Below are positions 1-9,701 of a DNA stretch of 55,916 nt, piece by piece. A model generated the notes under the pieces. It made no database searches. It worked only from the letters and a program-made list of their open reading frames with translations, and was not told the DNA's origin. Each line of letters opens with the position of its first letter. The stretch's first letter is position 1. A program made the translations under genes and the position numbers. The stretch is from Burkholderia sp. lig30 (GTDB taxonomy: Bacteria > Pseudomonadota > Gammaproteobacteria > Burkholderiales > Burkholderiaceae): assembly GCF_000687455.2 (NCBI RefSeq), contig NZ_JGVW01000003.1, positions 1 to 55,916 on the forward strand, given 5' to 3'.

Positions 1-158
1 GCGGCGTCGCGACGCCGCACGCACGCTGGCTCGGGCCGGTCGCGCACGATGCGGCCGGCCTCGTGCAATGGATCGACGTCCGGCACATGCTCGACGACGA
101 CGTCAAGGCGCTGCTGTTCCAGCCCGCCGCGGCAGATCCGGCCGCGGCTCGACCATGA
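1..158 (+). CDS. wspB: WspB-like CheW coupling protein, C-terminal fragment
   Basis: This is the last ~51 codons of a gene whose start lies before the window. The readable tail ends VKALLFQPAAADPAAARP and contains a VQWIDVRHML segment, typical of the end of a CheW fold. Its TGA at 156-158 overlaps the ATG of the CheR gene at 155, so the two are translationally coupled. In Wsp operons the order is wspA (receptor), wspB (CheW), wspC (CheR), wspD (CheW), wspE, wspF, wspR, and this fragment sits exactly where WspB should be. WspB would link the WspA receptor to the WspE kinase at the inner membrane. The identity rests mostly on position; the visible sequence alone is too short for a firm call. 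Confidence 0.75.
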   Translation, partial: GVATPHARWLGPVAHDAAGLVQWIDVRHMLDDDVKALLFQPAAADPAAARP

Positions 159-1657
159 CCCCCTGCGCGATGCCGATCGACGACGCCCGCTTCGAAGCCT
201 GGCTGTCCCGCGAAACCGGGATGGACGCCGCCTCGCTCGGCGCCAACACGCTCAGGCGCGCCGTTCTGGAACGCGCGCGCATCACGCAAGGCGGCGCCCA
301 CGCCGCCCCCGCGGCGCGCGCCCCGCTCGCCGACGCCTTCGCGCCGCCTCCAGAGCCCGACGACGCCGCGATCGACGCGTACTGGCACATGCTGAACGCG
401 TCGCCCGACGAACGGCAGACGCTGATCGAGGCGCTGGTGGTGCCGGAAACCTGGTTCTTTCGCGAGCGCGAGGCATTCGCCGCGCTCGCGCAGCTCGCGG
501 CCGAGCGCCTGATGCGCGCCCCCGCGCGCGTGCTGCGGGTGTTGAGCGTGCCGTGCTCGAGCGGCGAGGAGCCCTATTCGATTGCGATGACATTGCTCGA
601 TGCGGGCATCGATCCGGCACGCTTCGTCATCGACGCGGCCGACATCAGCGCCCGCGCGATCGAGCGCGCGCGCCACGGCCTCTATGGCCGCAACTCGTTT
701 CGCGGCCACTCGCTCGAGTTCCGCGACCGCCACTTCAGCGAGACCGCGGACGGCTGGCGGCTGGACGAGCGTGTCCGGCAGGCGGTCCGTTTCACGCAGG
801 CGAACCTTTTCGAGTCGCCGCCGACGTGCGAGGCAGGCTATGACTTCATCTTCTGCCGCAACGTCCTGATCTACTTTCATCGGGACGCGCAGGACGCGGC
901 GATCCGGCTGCTCGACGCGCGGCTGGCGGAGGGCGGCACGATCTTCGTCGGCCCGGCGGAAACCGGCCTGATGATGCGGCACGCGCTGACGTCGGCGCGC
1001 ATCCCGCTCGCCTTCGCGTTCCAGCGCACGCCGGCGGGCGCTCCTGCCACCGCGATCGCGCCCGCCGCCGTGCCGCCCTGGCTGATGCCCCAGGCAGCCG
1101 TATCGGCCACCGCATGGGCCACCGTATCGACTGGCATACCGGCTACCACGCCGTCCGGCGGCGCGTCGCGCGGCGCGGCGTGGCCCGCCTGGCTCACCGC
1201 GCGTCTCGCCGCACGGCCGGCGGCGCCCGCGCCGTTCGGCGCGCCGCAGCGGTCGCAGGCGACGCCCCCCGAACCAGCGCAGCCCCAGACCGGCGTCGCG
1301 CTCGACGAAGCCCGACGTCTGGCCGACAGCGGCCGGCTCGACGAAGCCGAGCACATTGCCCGCGAATTCATGAAGACGCACGGACCGGACGCGAACGCGT
1401 TCTATCTGCTCGGCCTGATCGCGGACGCACGCGGCCGCGACAGCGACGCGAAGGAGGCTTACCGCAAGGCGCTGTACCTCGATGCCGCGCACTACGAGGC
1501 GCTGACCCACCTGGCCGCGCTGGTCGACATGGCGGGCGACGAGGCCGGCGCAGAGCGGCTGATGCTGCGTGCGCGCCGTGCGATGGCGCAGCAACAGATG
1601 CCCGGCACCGGCCGCGCGGACATTCAAGGAGAATCCCGTGGATCGCATCGTTCCTGA
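155..1657 (+). CDS. wspC: WspC: CheR-type methyltransferase with C-terminal TPRs
   Basis: 500 residues. The N-terminal half (about 10-270) is a CheR fold that uses S-adenosylmethionine to methylate receptor glutamates. Visible motifs are PETWFFRE, the SAM-binding VPCSSGEEPYSIAM and the FIFCRNVLIYF segment. A Pro/Ala-rich linker (about 295-385) leads to a TPR region (about 390-490, e.g. NAFYLLGLIADARGR), the architecture that separates WspC from ordinary CheR. The start at 155 overlaps the wspB stop (ATGA). The 3' end overlaps wspD, whose GTG lies at 1638. WspC sets the adaptation state of the WspA surface sensor and opposes the methylesterase WspF. Its TPRs are thought to mediate protein contacts. 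No missing catalytic segment was seen. Confidence 0.93.
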   Translation: MTPCAMPIDDARFEAWLSRETGMDAASLGANTLRRAVLERARITQGGAHAAPAARAPLADAFAPPPEPDDAAIDAYWHMLNASPDERQTLIEALVVPETWFFREREAFAALAQLAAERLMRAPARVLRVLSVPCSSGEEPYSIAMTLLDAGIDPARFVIDAADISARAIERARHGLYGRNSFRGHSLEFRDRHFSETADGWRLDERVRQAVRFTQANLFESPPTCEAGYDFIFCRNVLIYFHRDAQDAAIRLLDARLAEGGTIFVGPAETGLMMRHALTSARIPLAFAFQRTPAGAPATAIAPAAVPPWLMPQAAVSATAWATVSTGIPATTPSGGASRGAAWPAWLTARLAARPAAPAPFGAPQRSQATPPEPAQPQTGVALDEARRLADSGRLDEAEHIAREFMKTHGPDANAFYLLGLIADARGRDSDAKEAYRKALYLDAAHYEALTHLAALVDMAGDEAGAERLMLRARRAMAQQQMPGTGRADIQGESRGSHRS

Positions 1658-2426
1658 TTCCGCCAGCCCGGCCGTGGCGATCGACGCCTGCTGGTCCCGC
1701 ATCGGCACGCTCGGCGACGGCTCGTGCACGCGGCTCGCCGACTGCATCCGCTGCCTGAACTGCTCCGTCTTCGAACAGGCGGCCGCGCTGCTGCGCGACC
1801 GGCCGCTCGCGCTGGACGCGATGGAAGACGGCCTCGCGCCGGAAGCACCGGAAGCACCGGAAGCACCGGAAGCGCGCACGCGCGGCGGCGAGCCGGCCGG
1901 CACGCCGCCCTTCGTGCTGCCCGGCCATGCCGCACGATCGGACGCGAGTCACGCCACCGGCGAGGCGGCCGACACGCAATCGATCGTCGTGTTCCGGATC
2001 GCCGACGAGTGGCTCGCGCTGCCCGCCGCGTCGATCCTGCAGATCGACGAGCTTCGGCCGATCCATCCGCTGCCGCATCGCCGCAACGGCGTGACGCTCG
2101 GCCTCGTCAACGTTCGCGGCTCGCTGACGGTCGCCGCGTCGCTCGCCGGCATGCTGAACATCGACCGGTCGGCGACCGTCAAGCACGCGTCGCGCAACGC
2201 CCATGCGCGCATGCTGATCGTCGAACACCACGGCGACGCCAGCGCGTTTCCCGTCGACGAAGTCGAAGGCGTGCTGCGCTTCGCCGCGCCGTCGCTGCTG
2301 CCGGTTCCCGCCACGCTGTCGCATGCCGCCGCCGTCCATACGCGCGGCGTGCTCGCGTGGCGCGGCACGACGATCGGCCTGCTCGACGCCGACCACGTAT
2401 TCACATCGCTTGCCCGGAGCCTGTGA
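1638..2426 (+). CDS. wspD: WspD: second CheW-like coupling protein
   Basis: 262 residues. I chose the GTG at 1638 because AAGGAG sits at 1626-1631 with ideal spacing; an upstream ATG at 1569 would bury the start deep inside wspC. The N-terminus (about 1-105) is cysteine-containing and acidic (CWSRIGTLGDGSC, CIRCLNC), as in other WspD proteins. The CheW fold occupies about 110-260, with FRIADEWLALPAASI and LGLVNVRGSLTVAASLAGML visible. An in-frame 9-bp tandem repeat encodes an EAPEAPEAPEA stretch in the linker. The stop overlaps the wspE start (TGATG). WspD is thought to be the second scaffold between WspA and WspE. The spaced cysteines could bind metal, but that is conjecture. Confidence 0.9.
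   Translation: MDRIVPDSASPAVAIDACWSRIGTLGDGSCTRLADCIRCLNCSVFEQAAALLRDRPLALDAMEDGLAPEAPEAPEAPEARTRGGEPAGTPPFVLPGHAARSDASHATGEAADTQSIVVFRIADEWLALPAASILQIDELRPIHPLPHRRNGVTLGLVNVRGSLTVAASLAGMLNIDRSATVKHASRNAHARMLIVEHHGDASAFPVDEVEGVLRFAAPSLLPVPATLSHAAAVHTRGVLAWRGTTIGLLDADHVFTSLARSL
1841..1874 (+). repeat. 9-bp tandem repeat inside wspD
   Basis: Three full copies of GGAAGCACC plus a partial fourth encode repeated Glu-Ala-Pro. Because the unit is 9 bp, gain or loss of copies changes linker length without shifting the frame. Confidence 0.85.
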
Positions 2427-4816
2427 TGAGCCACGACAACGACCTGGGCCGCCTGTCCCTGCTCGAGCTGTTCCGGGAGGAAGCGCAGGCGCAGGCCCAC
2501 GTGCTTGCCGGCGGGCTGCTCACGCTGGAACACAGCCCCGCCGACACGACCGCGCTCGAGGAGTGCATGCGCGCCGCGCATTCGCTCAAAGGCGCCGCGC
2601 GCATCATCGACCTGCAGGATGGCGTCGATCTCGCGCACGCGATGGAGGAATGCTTCGTCGCCGCGCAGCGCGGCGAGATCGTGCTGTCGGCCTCGCATAT
2701 CGACGAGCTGCTGCGCGGCGTGGATCTGCTGGTGCGGATCGGACAGCCGGACCCGGCCGCCGCCGTGTCGCGCGCCGAGATCGACGCGCTCGTCGCACGG
2801 CTGTCCGAACCGGCTGCTTTGGGTGCCGTGGATGCTTTGGGTGCGATGGGTTCGATGGATGCTGTCGATGCCATGGATACCGTGGGCGACGCGGCCGTCG
2901 CGCCGCCGCGCGGGCCCGTGCTCGCGCCCGACGCCGACACGCCCTCGCCCGACGCCGGCGACCGGGCGGACGACCCGCAGCGCGACGCCGCGCCGGCCTC
3001 GAGCGAAGCGCCCTCCATGCCGCCGCCCCGCCCCGGCCAGCGCGCCGACACGCCGAACGGCCCGCCGAACGGCCCGCAACGCATGCTGCGTGTCCATGCG
3101 GATCAACTGGACCGGCTGTTGAGCCTGCTGGGCGAATCGCTGGTCGAGTCGCGGCGGCTCAAGCCGTTCGCCAATTCCCTGCTTCGCATCAAGCGCACGC
3201 AGCAGGACGCCGCGCGCGCGCTCGACGCGTTGTACGCATCGCTCACCGAGCGTCTCGATCCGTCCACGCTCGAGATGATCAACGACGTCCGCAAGACGCT
3301 CGGCCAGGTTCAGCAGATGCTCGGCGGCCGCGTCGACGAGCTCGACCGGCTCGATCGCCGCGGCACGAATCTCGCGCAACAGCTGTACGACGAGGCGCTG
3401 CGCTGCCGGATGCGTCCGTTCGGCGACGCCGCGCATGCGTACCCGCGCATCGTGCGCGACTTCGCGCGTTCGCTCGGCAAGCAGGTGCGGCTGTCGATCG
3501 TCGGCGAATCGACGCAGGTGGATCGCGACATTCTCGACATGCTCGATGCGCCGCTCGGCCATCTGCTGCGCAACGCGCTCGACCACGGCGTCGAGACGCC
3601 CGACGCGCGCGTGGCCAGCGGCAAGCCCGCCGAAGCGACCATCACGCTGGAGGCGCGCCACAGCGCGGGCAAGCTGTTCATCTCCGTCGGCGACGACGGC
3701 CGGGGCATCGACCTGGACGCGCTGCGCGCCGCCATCGTGCGGCGTCGCCTGGCCGACGACGACACGGTGGCACGCCTGTCCGATCACGAACTGCTCGACT
3801 TCCTGCTGCTGCCCGGCTTCTCGATGCGCGAACAGGTCACCGACGTGTCCGGCCGCGGCGTCGGGCTCGACGCGGTGCACGAGATGGTCAAGACCGTGCG
3901 CGGCACCGTCCGCATCGTCAACGAGCCCGGGCGCGGCACGCGTTTCGTGCTGCAACTGCCGCTGACCCTGTCGGTGATCCGCAGCCTGCTGGTCGAAGTG
4001 GGCGGCGAAGCGTACGCGTTTCCGCTCGCGCACGTGCGCCGGACCGTCGAGCTCGCGCGCGCCGACATCGACATGCTCGAAGGCCAGCAGCATTTTTCGT
4101 TCGACGGGCGCCCGGTCGGGCTCGTCACCGCGCATCAGCTGCTCGGCACCGGCGCGCCGGACGCCGCGCAGGCGAACCAGCCCGTGGTCGTGATCGGCGA
4201 CGAGCGCGAGACCTATGGCGTGGCGGTCGACCGCTTCCTCGGCGAGCGCATGCTGGTCGTCCAGCCGCTCGATCGCCGGCTCGGGAAGGTCAAGGACGTC
4301 GCGGCGGCCGCGTTGATGGAAAACGGCGACGCCGTGCTGATCCTCGATGTCGACGACCTGCTGCGCTCGGTGGACAAGGCCGTGCGCGGCGGACAGCTCG
4401 CGCGCGTGCAGCAGGCGGGCAGCGCCGCCGCACGGCGGAGCAAGCAGGTGCTCGTCGTCGACGATTCGTTGACCGTAAGAGAACTCGAGCGCAAGCTGCT
4501 CGAAAAACGCGGTTACGACGTGACCATCGCGATCGACGGCATGGACGCATTGAACGCGCTGCGCGGCGCGAACTTCGATCTGGTCGTGACCGACGTCGAC
4601 ATGCCGCGCATGGACGGCATCGAACTGGTCACGCTGATCAAGCGCGACAAGCTTCTCAACACGCTGCCGGTCATGATCGTGTCGTACAAGGATCGCGAGG
4701 AGGACCGCCGGCGCGGGCTCGACGCAGGCGCCGACTACTACCTCGCGAAAAGCAGTTTCCATGACGAAGCGCTGCTCGACGCCGTGCGCGACCTGATAGG
4801 AGAAGCCCACACATGA
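2426..4816 (+). CDS. wspE: WspE: hybrid CheA histidine kinase with receiver domain
   Basis: 796 residues; the start ATG overlaps the wspD stop. Domains in order: an HPt domain (about 10-125) with the phospho-acceptor His in AAHSLKGAARI; a low-complexity linker (about 130-215) with Met/Asp/Ala repeats and many prolines; a CheA dimerisation helix pair (about 220-320); an HATPase domain with LLRNALDHGVE, DDGRGID and SGRGVGLDAV; a CheW-like domain (about 520-650); and a C-terminal receiver (about 675-795) with VVDDS, the acceptor Asp in VVTDVDMPRMDG and the conserved Lys in YLAKSS. In the Wsp pathway WspE phosphorylates WspR to raise c-di-GMP and WspF for adaptation. Nothing essential appears to be missing. 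Confidence 0.95.
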   Translation: MSHDNDLGRLSLLELFREEAQAQAHVLAGGLLTLEHSPADTTALEECMRAAHSLKGAARIIDLQDGVDLAHAMEECFVAAQRGEIVLSASHIDELLRGVDLLVRIGQPDPAAAVSRAEIDALVARLSEPAALGAVDALGAMGSMDAVDAMDTVGDAAVAPPRGPVLAPDADTPSPDAGDRADDPQRDAAPASSEAPSMPPPRPGQRADTPNGPPNGPQRMLRVHADQLDRLLSLLGESLVESRRLKPFANSLLRIKRTQQDAARALDALYASLTERLDPSTLEMINDVRKTLGQVQQMLGGRVDELDRLDRRGTNLAQQLYDEALRCRMRPFGDAAHAYPRIVRDFARSLGKQVRLSIVGESTQVDRDILDMLDAPLGHLLRNALDHGVETPDARVASGKPAEATITLEARHSAGKLFISVGDDGRGIDLDALRAAIVRRRLADDDTVARLSDHELLDFLLLPGFSMREQVTDVSGRGVGLDAVHEMVKTVRGTVRIVNEPGRGTRFVLQLPLTLSVIRSLLVEVGGEAYAFPLAHVRRTVELARADIDMLEGQQHFSFDGRPVGLVTAHQLLGTGAPDAAQANQPVVVIGDERETYGVAVDRFLGERMLVVQPLDRRLGKVKDVAAAALMENGDAVLILDVDDLLRSVDKAVRGGQLARVQQAGSAAARRSKQVLVVDDSLTVRELERKLLEKRGYDVTIAIDGMDALNALRGANFDLVVTDVDMPRMDGIELVTLIKRDKLLNTLPVMIVSYKDREEDRRRGLDAGADYYLAKSSFHDEALLDAVRDLIGEAHT

Positions 4817-5820
4817 ACATCGGCATCGCAAACGACATGCCGCTGGCGGTCGAAGCCATGCGCCGCGCGATCGCGCTGCGGCCCGAGCATCGCGTGCTGT
4901 GGGTCGCGACCGACGGTGCCCAGGCCGCCGATTTTTGCGCGGCGCAGCCGCCGGACATCGTGCTGATGGACCTGATCATGCCGAAATGCGACGGTGTCGA
5001 GGCGACGCGCCGGATCATGTCGTCGGACAAGCCGTGCGCGATCCTGGTCGTCACCAGCAGCGTCGGCGCGAATACGTGGCGCGTGTACGAAGCGATGGGC
5101 GCGGGCGCGCTCGACGCCGTCGACACCCCCACCCTCGCCGACGGCGGGTTCGGCGACGCCGCGCAGCCGCTGCTCGCGAAGATCGACCAGATCGGCCGCC
5201 TGCTGGACAAGCCGGGCGCCGACCGCTCGCGCGCCGGCATGGCGGCGCGCGACGGCGACGCGCCGCTGGTCGCGATCGGCGCATCGGCGGGCGGCCCGCT
5301 CGCGCTCGCGTCGGTGCTCGGCCAGCTGCCCGAGACCTTTGCCGCGCCGATCGTGATGATCCAGCACGTCGACAAGGCATTTGCGGAGGGCATGGCGCAA
5401 TGGCTCGACGGCCAGACGCAGCTCACGGTGCGCGTCGCGCTGCCGGGCGACCGGCCGGCGCCGGGCGTCGCGCTGCTCGCCGCGACCAACGACCACCTGC
5501 GGCTGATGCGCGACGGCACGCTCGACTATGTCCGCGAACCCGCCGACACGCCTTATCGCCCGTCGGTCGACGTGTTTTTCAACAGCGTCGTCGAATGCTG
5601 GCCGGGCGAGGCGATCGGCGTGCTGCTCACGGGCATGGGCCGGGACGGCGCGATCGGGTTGAAGGCGATGCGCACGCGGGGCTTTCACACGATTGCCCAG
5701 GATCAAGCAACGAGCGCGGTCTACGGCATGCCGAAAGCCGCGGCAGCGCTGGGCGCCGCCCGCTCGATCCTGCCGCTCGGCAGGATCGCCGGCGAGCTGA
5801 CGGCGCTCGTCGGGAATTGA
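4813..5820 (+). CDS. wspF: WspF: CheB-type methylesterase
   Basis: 335 residues, starting with a 4-bp overlap (ATGA) with wspE. A receiver domain (about 1-120) carries the acceptor Asp in [14 protein letters not shown]. The methylesterase domain (about 150-330) shows the nucleophile loop IGASAGGP, the catalytic His in IQHVDK and the catalytic Asp region GMGRDGAIG. The CheR site is replaced by a flexible linker around 120-150. WspF demethylates the WspA receptor and so damps signalling. In Pseudomonas and Burkholderia, loss of WspF activates the pathway and gives wrinkly, biofilm-forming colonies. The reading frame here is intact with all catalytic residues visible, so the pathway looks wild type. 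Confidence 0.94.
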   Translation: MNIGIANDMPLAVEAMRRAIALRPEHRVLWVATDGAQAADFCAAQPPDIVLMDLIMPKCDGVEATRRIMSSDKPCAILVVTSSVGANTWRVYEAMGAGALDAVDTPTLADGGFGDAAQPLLAKIDQIGRLLDKPGADRSRAGMAARDGDAPLVAIGASAGGPLALASVLGQLPETFAAPIVMIQHVDKAFAEGMAQWLDGQTQLTVRVALPGDRPAPGVALLAATNDHLRLMRDGTLDYVREPADTPYRPSVDVFFNSVVECWPGEAIGVLLTGMGRDGAIGLKAMRTRGFHTIAQDQATSAVYGMPKAAAALGAARSILPLGRIAGELTALVGN

Positions 5821-5824
5821 ATGG

Positions 5825-6979
5825 ATGACAAGTATGACGGCGACAGGTATCGACATGACAATGATTCACCGCATCGACCCCGAAGGCACCGGCGGCGCCT
5901 CGCTGACGGAGCGCGCTGACGCCGCGCTCGAAGCCGCGCGCGCCGCGCTTCAGACGCCGCTGGCAGACGACGTGCCGATCATGGTCATGCTGGTCGACGA
6001 CCAGGCGATCGTGGCCGAAGCGGTGCGGCGGGCGCTCGCGAACGAGGAAGGCATCGACTTCCATTACTGCGCCAGCTCCGATCACGCGCTCGCGGCCGCG
6101 CTCGAGACCCGGCCGACCGTGATCCTTCAGGATCTGGTGATGCCCGGCACCGACGGGCTGACGCTCGTGAAGGCCTACCGCGCCAACCCGGCGATGCGCG
6201 ACGTGCCGATCATCGTGCTGTCGACAAAGGAAGATCCGGCGATCAAGAGCGCCGCGTTCGCCGCGGGCGCGAACGACTACCTCGTGAAACTGCCCGACCG
6301 GATCGAACTGGTCGCGCGCATCCGCTATCACTCGCGCTCCTACGTCAACCTGCTGCAACGCGACGAGGCGTATCGCGCGCTGCGACAGTCGCAGCAGCAA
6401 CTGCTCGCGGCCAACCTCGAGCTTCAGCGCCTGACGCATTCCGACGGTCTCACGGGGCTGTCGAATCGCCGCTATCTCGACGAATACCTGGCGGCCGAGT
6501 GGCGCCGCAGCGCGCGCGACAAGGCCGACCTGTCGCTGCTGATGATCGACGTCGACAACTTCAAGCTGTACAACGACACGTACGGCCACGTCGCCGGGGA
6601 CAAGGTGCTCAAGCAGATCGCGTCGGCCATCGAGGGCTGCCTCACGCGGGCAAGCGACCTGGCGGCACGCTTCGGCGGCGAGGAGTTCGCGGTCGTGCTG
6701 CCCGGCACGTCGCGCGGCGGCCTGCGCTTGCTGGCCGAGAAGATCCGCCGCGAGGTCGAAGCGCTGCAGATGCCGCACGAGCAGTCGCCGAGCGGCCGGC
6801 ACGTGACCATCAGCATCGGCGGCGCGTGCCTCGTGCCCAGGCCCGACGCCGCGATGACACTGCTGATCGAAACGGCGGATCTCGCGCTCTACCAGGCCAA
6901 GCGGGAAGGCAAGAACCGCGTGGCGATCGCGGCGGATCCCGGTGCGGCCGGCACGCCGCAGGACGCGCCGCGCGACTGA
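5825..6979 (+). CDS. wspR: WspR: response-regulator diguanylate cyclase
   Basis: 384 residues; the ATG lies 4 bp after the wspF stop. The receiver domain (about 50-175) carries the acceptor Asp in [14 protein letters not shown] short coiled-coil stalk (about 176-205, [18 protein letters not shown]) joins it to the GGDEF domain (about 205-375). The active-site loop reads RFGGEEF, and an RASD product-inhibition site sits five residues upstream. The enzyme should therefore make c-di-GMP from two GTP and be feedback-inhibited. This is the output of the Wsp surface-sensing pathway. A ~50-residue N-terminal extension before the receiver contains no recognised motif. Confidence 0.95.
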   Translation: MTSMTATGIDMTMIHRIDPEGTGGASLTERADAALEAARAALQTPLADDVPIMVMLVDDQAIVAEAVRRALANEEGIDFHYCASSDHALAAALETRPTVILQDLVMPGTDGLTLVKAYRANPAMRDVPIIVLSTKEDPAIKSAAFAAGANDYLVKLPDRIELVARIRYHSRSYVNLLQRDEAYRALRQSQQQLLAANLELQRLTHSDGLTGLSNRRYLDEYLAAEWRRSARDKADLSLLMIDVDNFKLYNDTYGHVAGDKVLKQIASAIEGCLTRASDLAARFGGEEFAVVLPGTSRGGLRLLAEKIRREVEALQMPHEQSPSGRHVTISIGGACLVPRPDAAMTLLIETADLALYQAKREGKNRVAIAADPGAAGTPQDAPRD

Positions 6980-7097
6980 CTCTGGCGCGCGACTGACTTC
7001 GGTGCGTGGCCTCGCATGGCCGCCACCCGGTCGCGCCAGCCGCTGCGTTAGCGTCCAGCGCGGCCGCCCTCCCCGGCAGCCGGCCCATCGACGCGCG

Positions 7098-9701
7098 TCA
7101 GCGTCTGCGGCCCGTGCCGACGATCGGCGTGACCGGGCCGGACTTTTCCCGCCCGAGCAAGATGTCGGGCTTTCGGGCGGGCAGCGCGATTGCCGATGGC
7201 GAGCGGCTCGTCAGCACGATGGCGATCGGCTGCGGGCGGTGCAGGAAAAAGCCTTGCGCGCTGCCGACGCCCATTTCCGTCAGGATCGCCGAGACCTCCG
7301 CGGTTTCGACGAATTCGGCGATGGTCTCCTTGCCGAGCACATTCGCCACTTCCTGGATGCACTTGACCACCGTCCTGTCGAGCGCGTCCTGGTCGAGGTG
7401 CCTGACGAACTGCCCGTCTATCTTCAGGTAGTTGACCGGCAGCGCCTTCAGATAGCCGAACGACGATGCCCCGCTGCCGAAATCGTCGAGCGCAAAACGC
7501 ACGCCGTATTTTTTCAGCGCGTTGACGAACACAGCGGCGGCGTCGAGGTTCGTGATCGCCGCCGTTTCGGTCACTTCGATGCAAAGCTTGGATCCGTTGA
7601 CCGGAAAGCGGCCCAGCAGATTCTTCAGGAATTCGAGGAATTCCATGTCCCCGATTGACTGCCCGGACAGGTTCACCGAAATGTATTCGATGTGGTCGAG
7701 CTGACCGGAATAGTTCGCCATCCATCGGAAGACCTGATTGACCACCCATCGGTCGATGCGGCTGGCGATGTTGAAGCGCTCCGCGGCGGGCAGGAACGCG
7801 CCCGGAGGAATCAGGCTGCCTTGCTCGCCGGGCAGCCTCAACAGCACCTCGAACCGCTTCGCGGCGGCGGGCGCCTGCAATGAGAATATTTCCTGCGCGT
7901 ACAGCACGAAGCGGTTCTCGTCGATGGCCTGCCTCAGCCGGCGAACCCATTCCATCTCGTCCTTTCTGGCGAGCATCGCCTGGTCCGTCTCCGACCACAC
8001 ATGGACGCGGTTGCGTCCGGCATCCTTGGCGGCATAGCACGCGCTGTCCACGCATTGCATGATCGCATCCACCGACGCCAGCTTGCCGTCGAGCAGCGCG
8101 GCGCCGATGCTCACGCCGACACAGAAGTGGCAGCCCTTGTATTCGAAGCGCATCGCGTCCAGCCGCCGGCACAGACCGGTCGCGACTTCTTCCACCCTGG
8201 AGACCGGGCAGTCGGGCAGGATGATGCCGAATTCGTCGCCGCCGAGCCGGGCAAGGGTATGCGGCATGTCGAGGCTCTCGCCGAGATGCGACGCCACGCG
8301 CTTGAGCAGCGCGTCGCCGGCCGCATGGCCACACGTATCGTTGACCAGCTTGAACTGGTCGAGATCGAGATAGAAAACCGCGCCCCGATTCGGGGAGCCT
8401 CGAACGCCTTCCAGCGCTTGCTGGAGACGGGCCTCGAATTCGGCGCGGTTCAGCAGACCGGTCAACGCATCGTGCGTCGCACGGTAGGCGATTTCCTTCG
8501 AAATGCGCCGCTGTTCGGTCACGTCGCGAAACACCAGCACGACGCCCGACGTCACGCCGTCCGCGTCCTTGATCGGCGCGGCGGAATCCTCGATGGAGAA
8601 GTGCCTGCCATCCTTCGCCACCAGCACCATCCCGTCGTCGAGCTGCGTCGCGCGATCTTCGGCGAGGCATCGGGCGATCGGGTTCGGTGCCTGAATCCCG
8701 GTTCGCTCGTCGAAAATATGAAAAACGCTTTCGATCTCCTGGTTCCCGGCCGCGTCCGACTGCCAGCCCGTCAGGTGCTCGGCCATCGGATTCAGGTATT
8801 GCACGCGCCCCGTCGTGTCCGTCGCGATGACGGCATCGCCGATCGAGTGCAGGGTCACGCGAATCTGCTCATGCTGGCGCGACAGCGTCTCCTGCATCCA
8901 CTTGCGATGCGTCGTCTCCTGAACGAGGATCGCGCACTGCCCCGCGCCCGGGGAGTAGCTGACGATGTCGAACCAGCGTGCGCGCGGCCCGCGCAAATCG
9001 CGCATCTCCTTGCGCGCGCCGGTGCGCGCGACTTCGCACAGGACCGTCTCGCACGCCGATGCCTCGTGCAGCAGGACGGACAGCACGCCGCCGACCGGCT
9101 TGTCGACAAGCCGGAATTCCGGCAAGCCGCACAGGCCGCAGAATTCGGGATTCACCGCCACGAAAATCAATGCCGGCGCGTTGCTGCGCGCCGCATCGAG
9201 CTGGAGCAGCGCGAATCCGGCCTGGACGTGTTGAAACAGCGCCCGGTAACGCAGCTCGCTTTGCGCCAGCGCGCGATCGAGCCGCTTCTTGTCCGTGATG
9301 TCCCGGATCACCGCGATGGAGCGGAACGGGTTACCCGATTCGTCCCGCAACAGCTTCCCGGAAAGCAGGACGTCGATTACATTCCCGTCACGGCAGATCA
9401 TCTGGTATTCGACGTCGTCGCATCGCCCGGTCCGGAAGAAGTCCGGAAGCACGACTTCGCGCGCATGCTTGCGGGACGACTCCGTGAGGAAATCCGACGA
9501 GAGGCGGCCGATGACTTCGCCTCTTGCGAAACCCAGCGTGGCCAGCCACATGTCGCTCACGTGGATCAGGCGACCGTTCGCGTCGATCGAATGCATCATC
9601 GCCGGCACGCTGGTATAGAGTTCGTCGAGCGCGCCAGGCTTCACATGCGTGATGTCGCTCGTCCGTCGCGACGAACGGTCGTTGGCCCCTTGAGTCGTCA
9701 T
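7098..9701 (-). CDS. PAS-PAS-PAS-GGDEF-EAL c-di-GMP turnover protein
   Basis: 867 residues, no obvious transmembrane segment. Three PAS-like regions (about 30-140, 155-275 and 285-405; e.g. TDTTGRVQYLNPMAEHLTGW) precede a GGDEF domain (about 415-580) with LARLGGDEFGIIL. No RxxD inhibition site sits at the usual place before it. The EAL domain (about 590-845) has EVLLRL in place of EALLR, ISVNLSG, EVTETA, ALDDFGSG, YLKIDG and AQGFF, so the usual Mg/c-di-GMP ligands are present and phosphodiesterase activity is likely. The start at 9701 gives the full first PAS domain. It converges with wspR over a ~120-bp gap, placing a probable c-di-GMP degrader next to the producer. Net activity cannot be told from sequence. 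Confidence 0.9.
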   Translation of the reverse strand: MTTQGANDRSSRRTSDITHVKPGALDELYTSVPAMMHSIDANGRLIHVSDMWLATLGFARGEVIGRLSSDFLTESSRKHAREVVLPDFFRTGRCDDVEYQMICRDGNVIDVLLSGKLLRDESGNPFRSIAVIRDITDKKRLDRALAQSELRYRALFQHVQAGFALLQLDAARSNAPALIFVAVNPEFCGLCGLPEFRLVDKPVGGVLSVLLHEASACETVLCEVARTGARKEMRDLRGPRARWFDIVSYSPGAGQCAILVQETTHRKWMQETLSRQHEQIRVTLHSIGDAVIATDTTGRVQYLNPMAEHLTGWQSDAAGNQEIESVFHIFDERTGIQAPNPIARCLAEDRATQLDDGMVLVAKDGRHFSIEDSAAPIKDADGVTSGVVLVFRDVTEQRRISKEIAYRATHDALTGLLNRAEFEARLQQALEGVRGSPNRGAVFYLDLDQFKLVNDTCGHAAGDALLKRVASHLGESLDMPHTLARLGGDEFGIILPDCPVSRVEEVATGLCRRLDAMRFEYKGCHFCVGVSIGAALLDGKLASVDAIMQCVDSACYAAKDAGRNRVHVWSETDQAMLARKDEMEWVRRLRQAIDENRFVLYAQEIFSLQAPAAAKRFEVLLRLPGEQGSLIPPGAFLPAAERFNIASRIDRWVVNQVFRWMANYSGQLDHIEYISVNLSGQSIGDMEFLEFLKNLLGRFPVNGSKLCIEVTETAAITNLDAAAVFVNALKKYGVRFALDDFGSGASSFGYLKALPVNYLKIDGQFVRHLDQDALDRTVVKCIQEVANVLGKETIAEFVETAEVSAILTEMGVGSAQGFFLHRPQPIAIVLTSRSPSAIALPARKPDILLGREKSGPVTPIVGTGRRR

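Noticed and set aside
1949..4831. A 960-codon minus-strand open frame opposite wspD/wspE
   Set aside because: Antisense shadow; no motif or ribosome site, while the plus strand has clear CheA domains.
6970..6998. Duplicate GCGCGACTGACT around the wspR stop
   Set aside because: A short chance-like duplication without structure; not a terminator.
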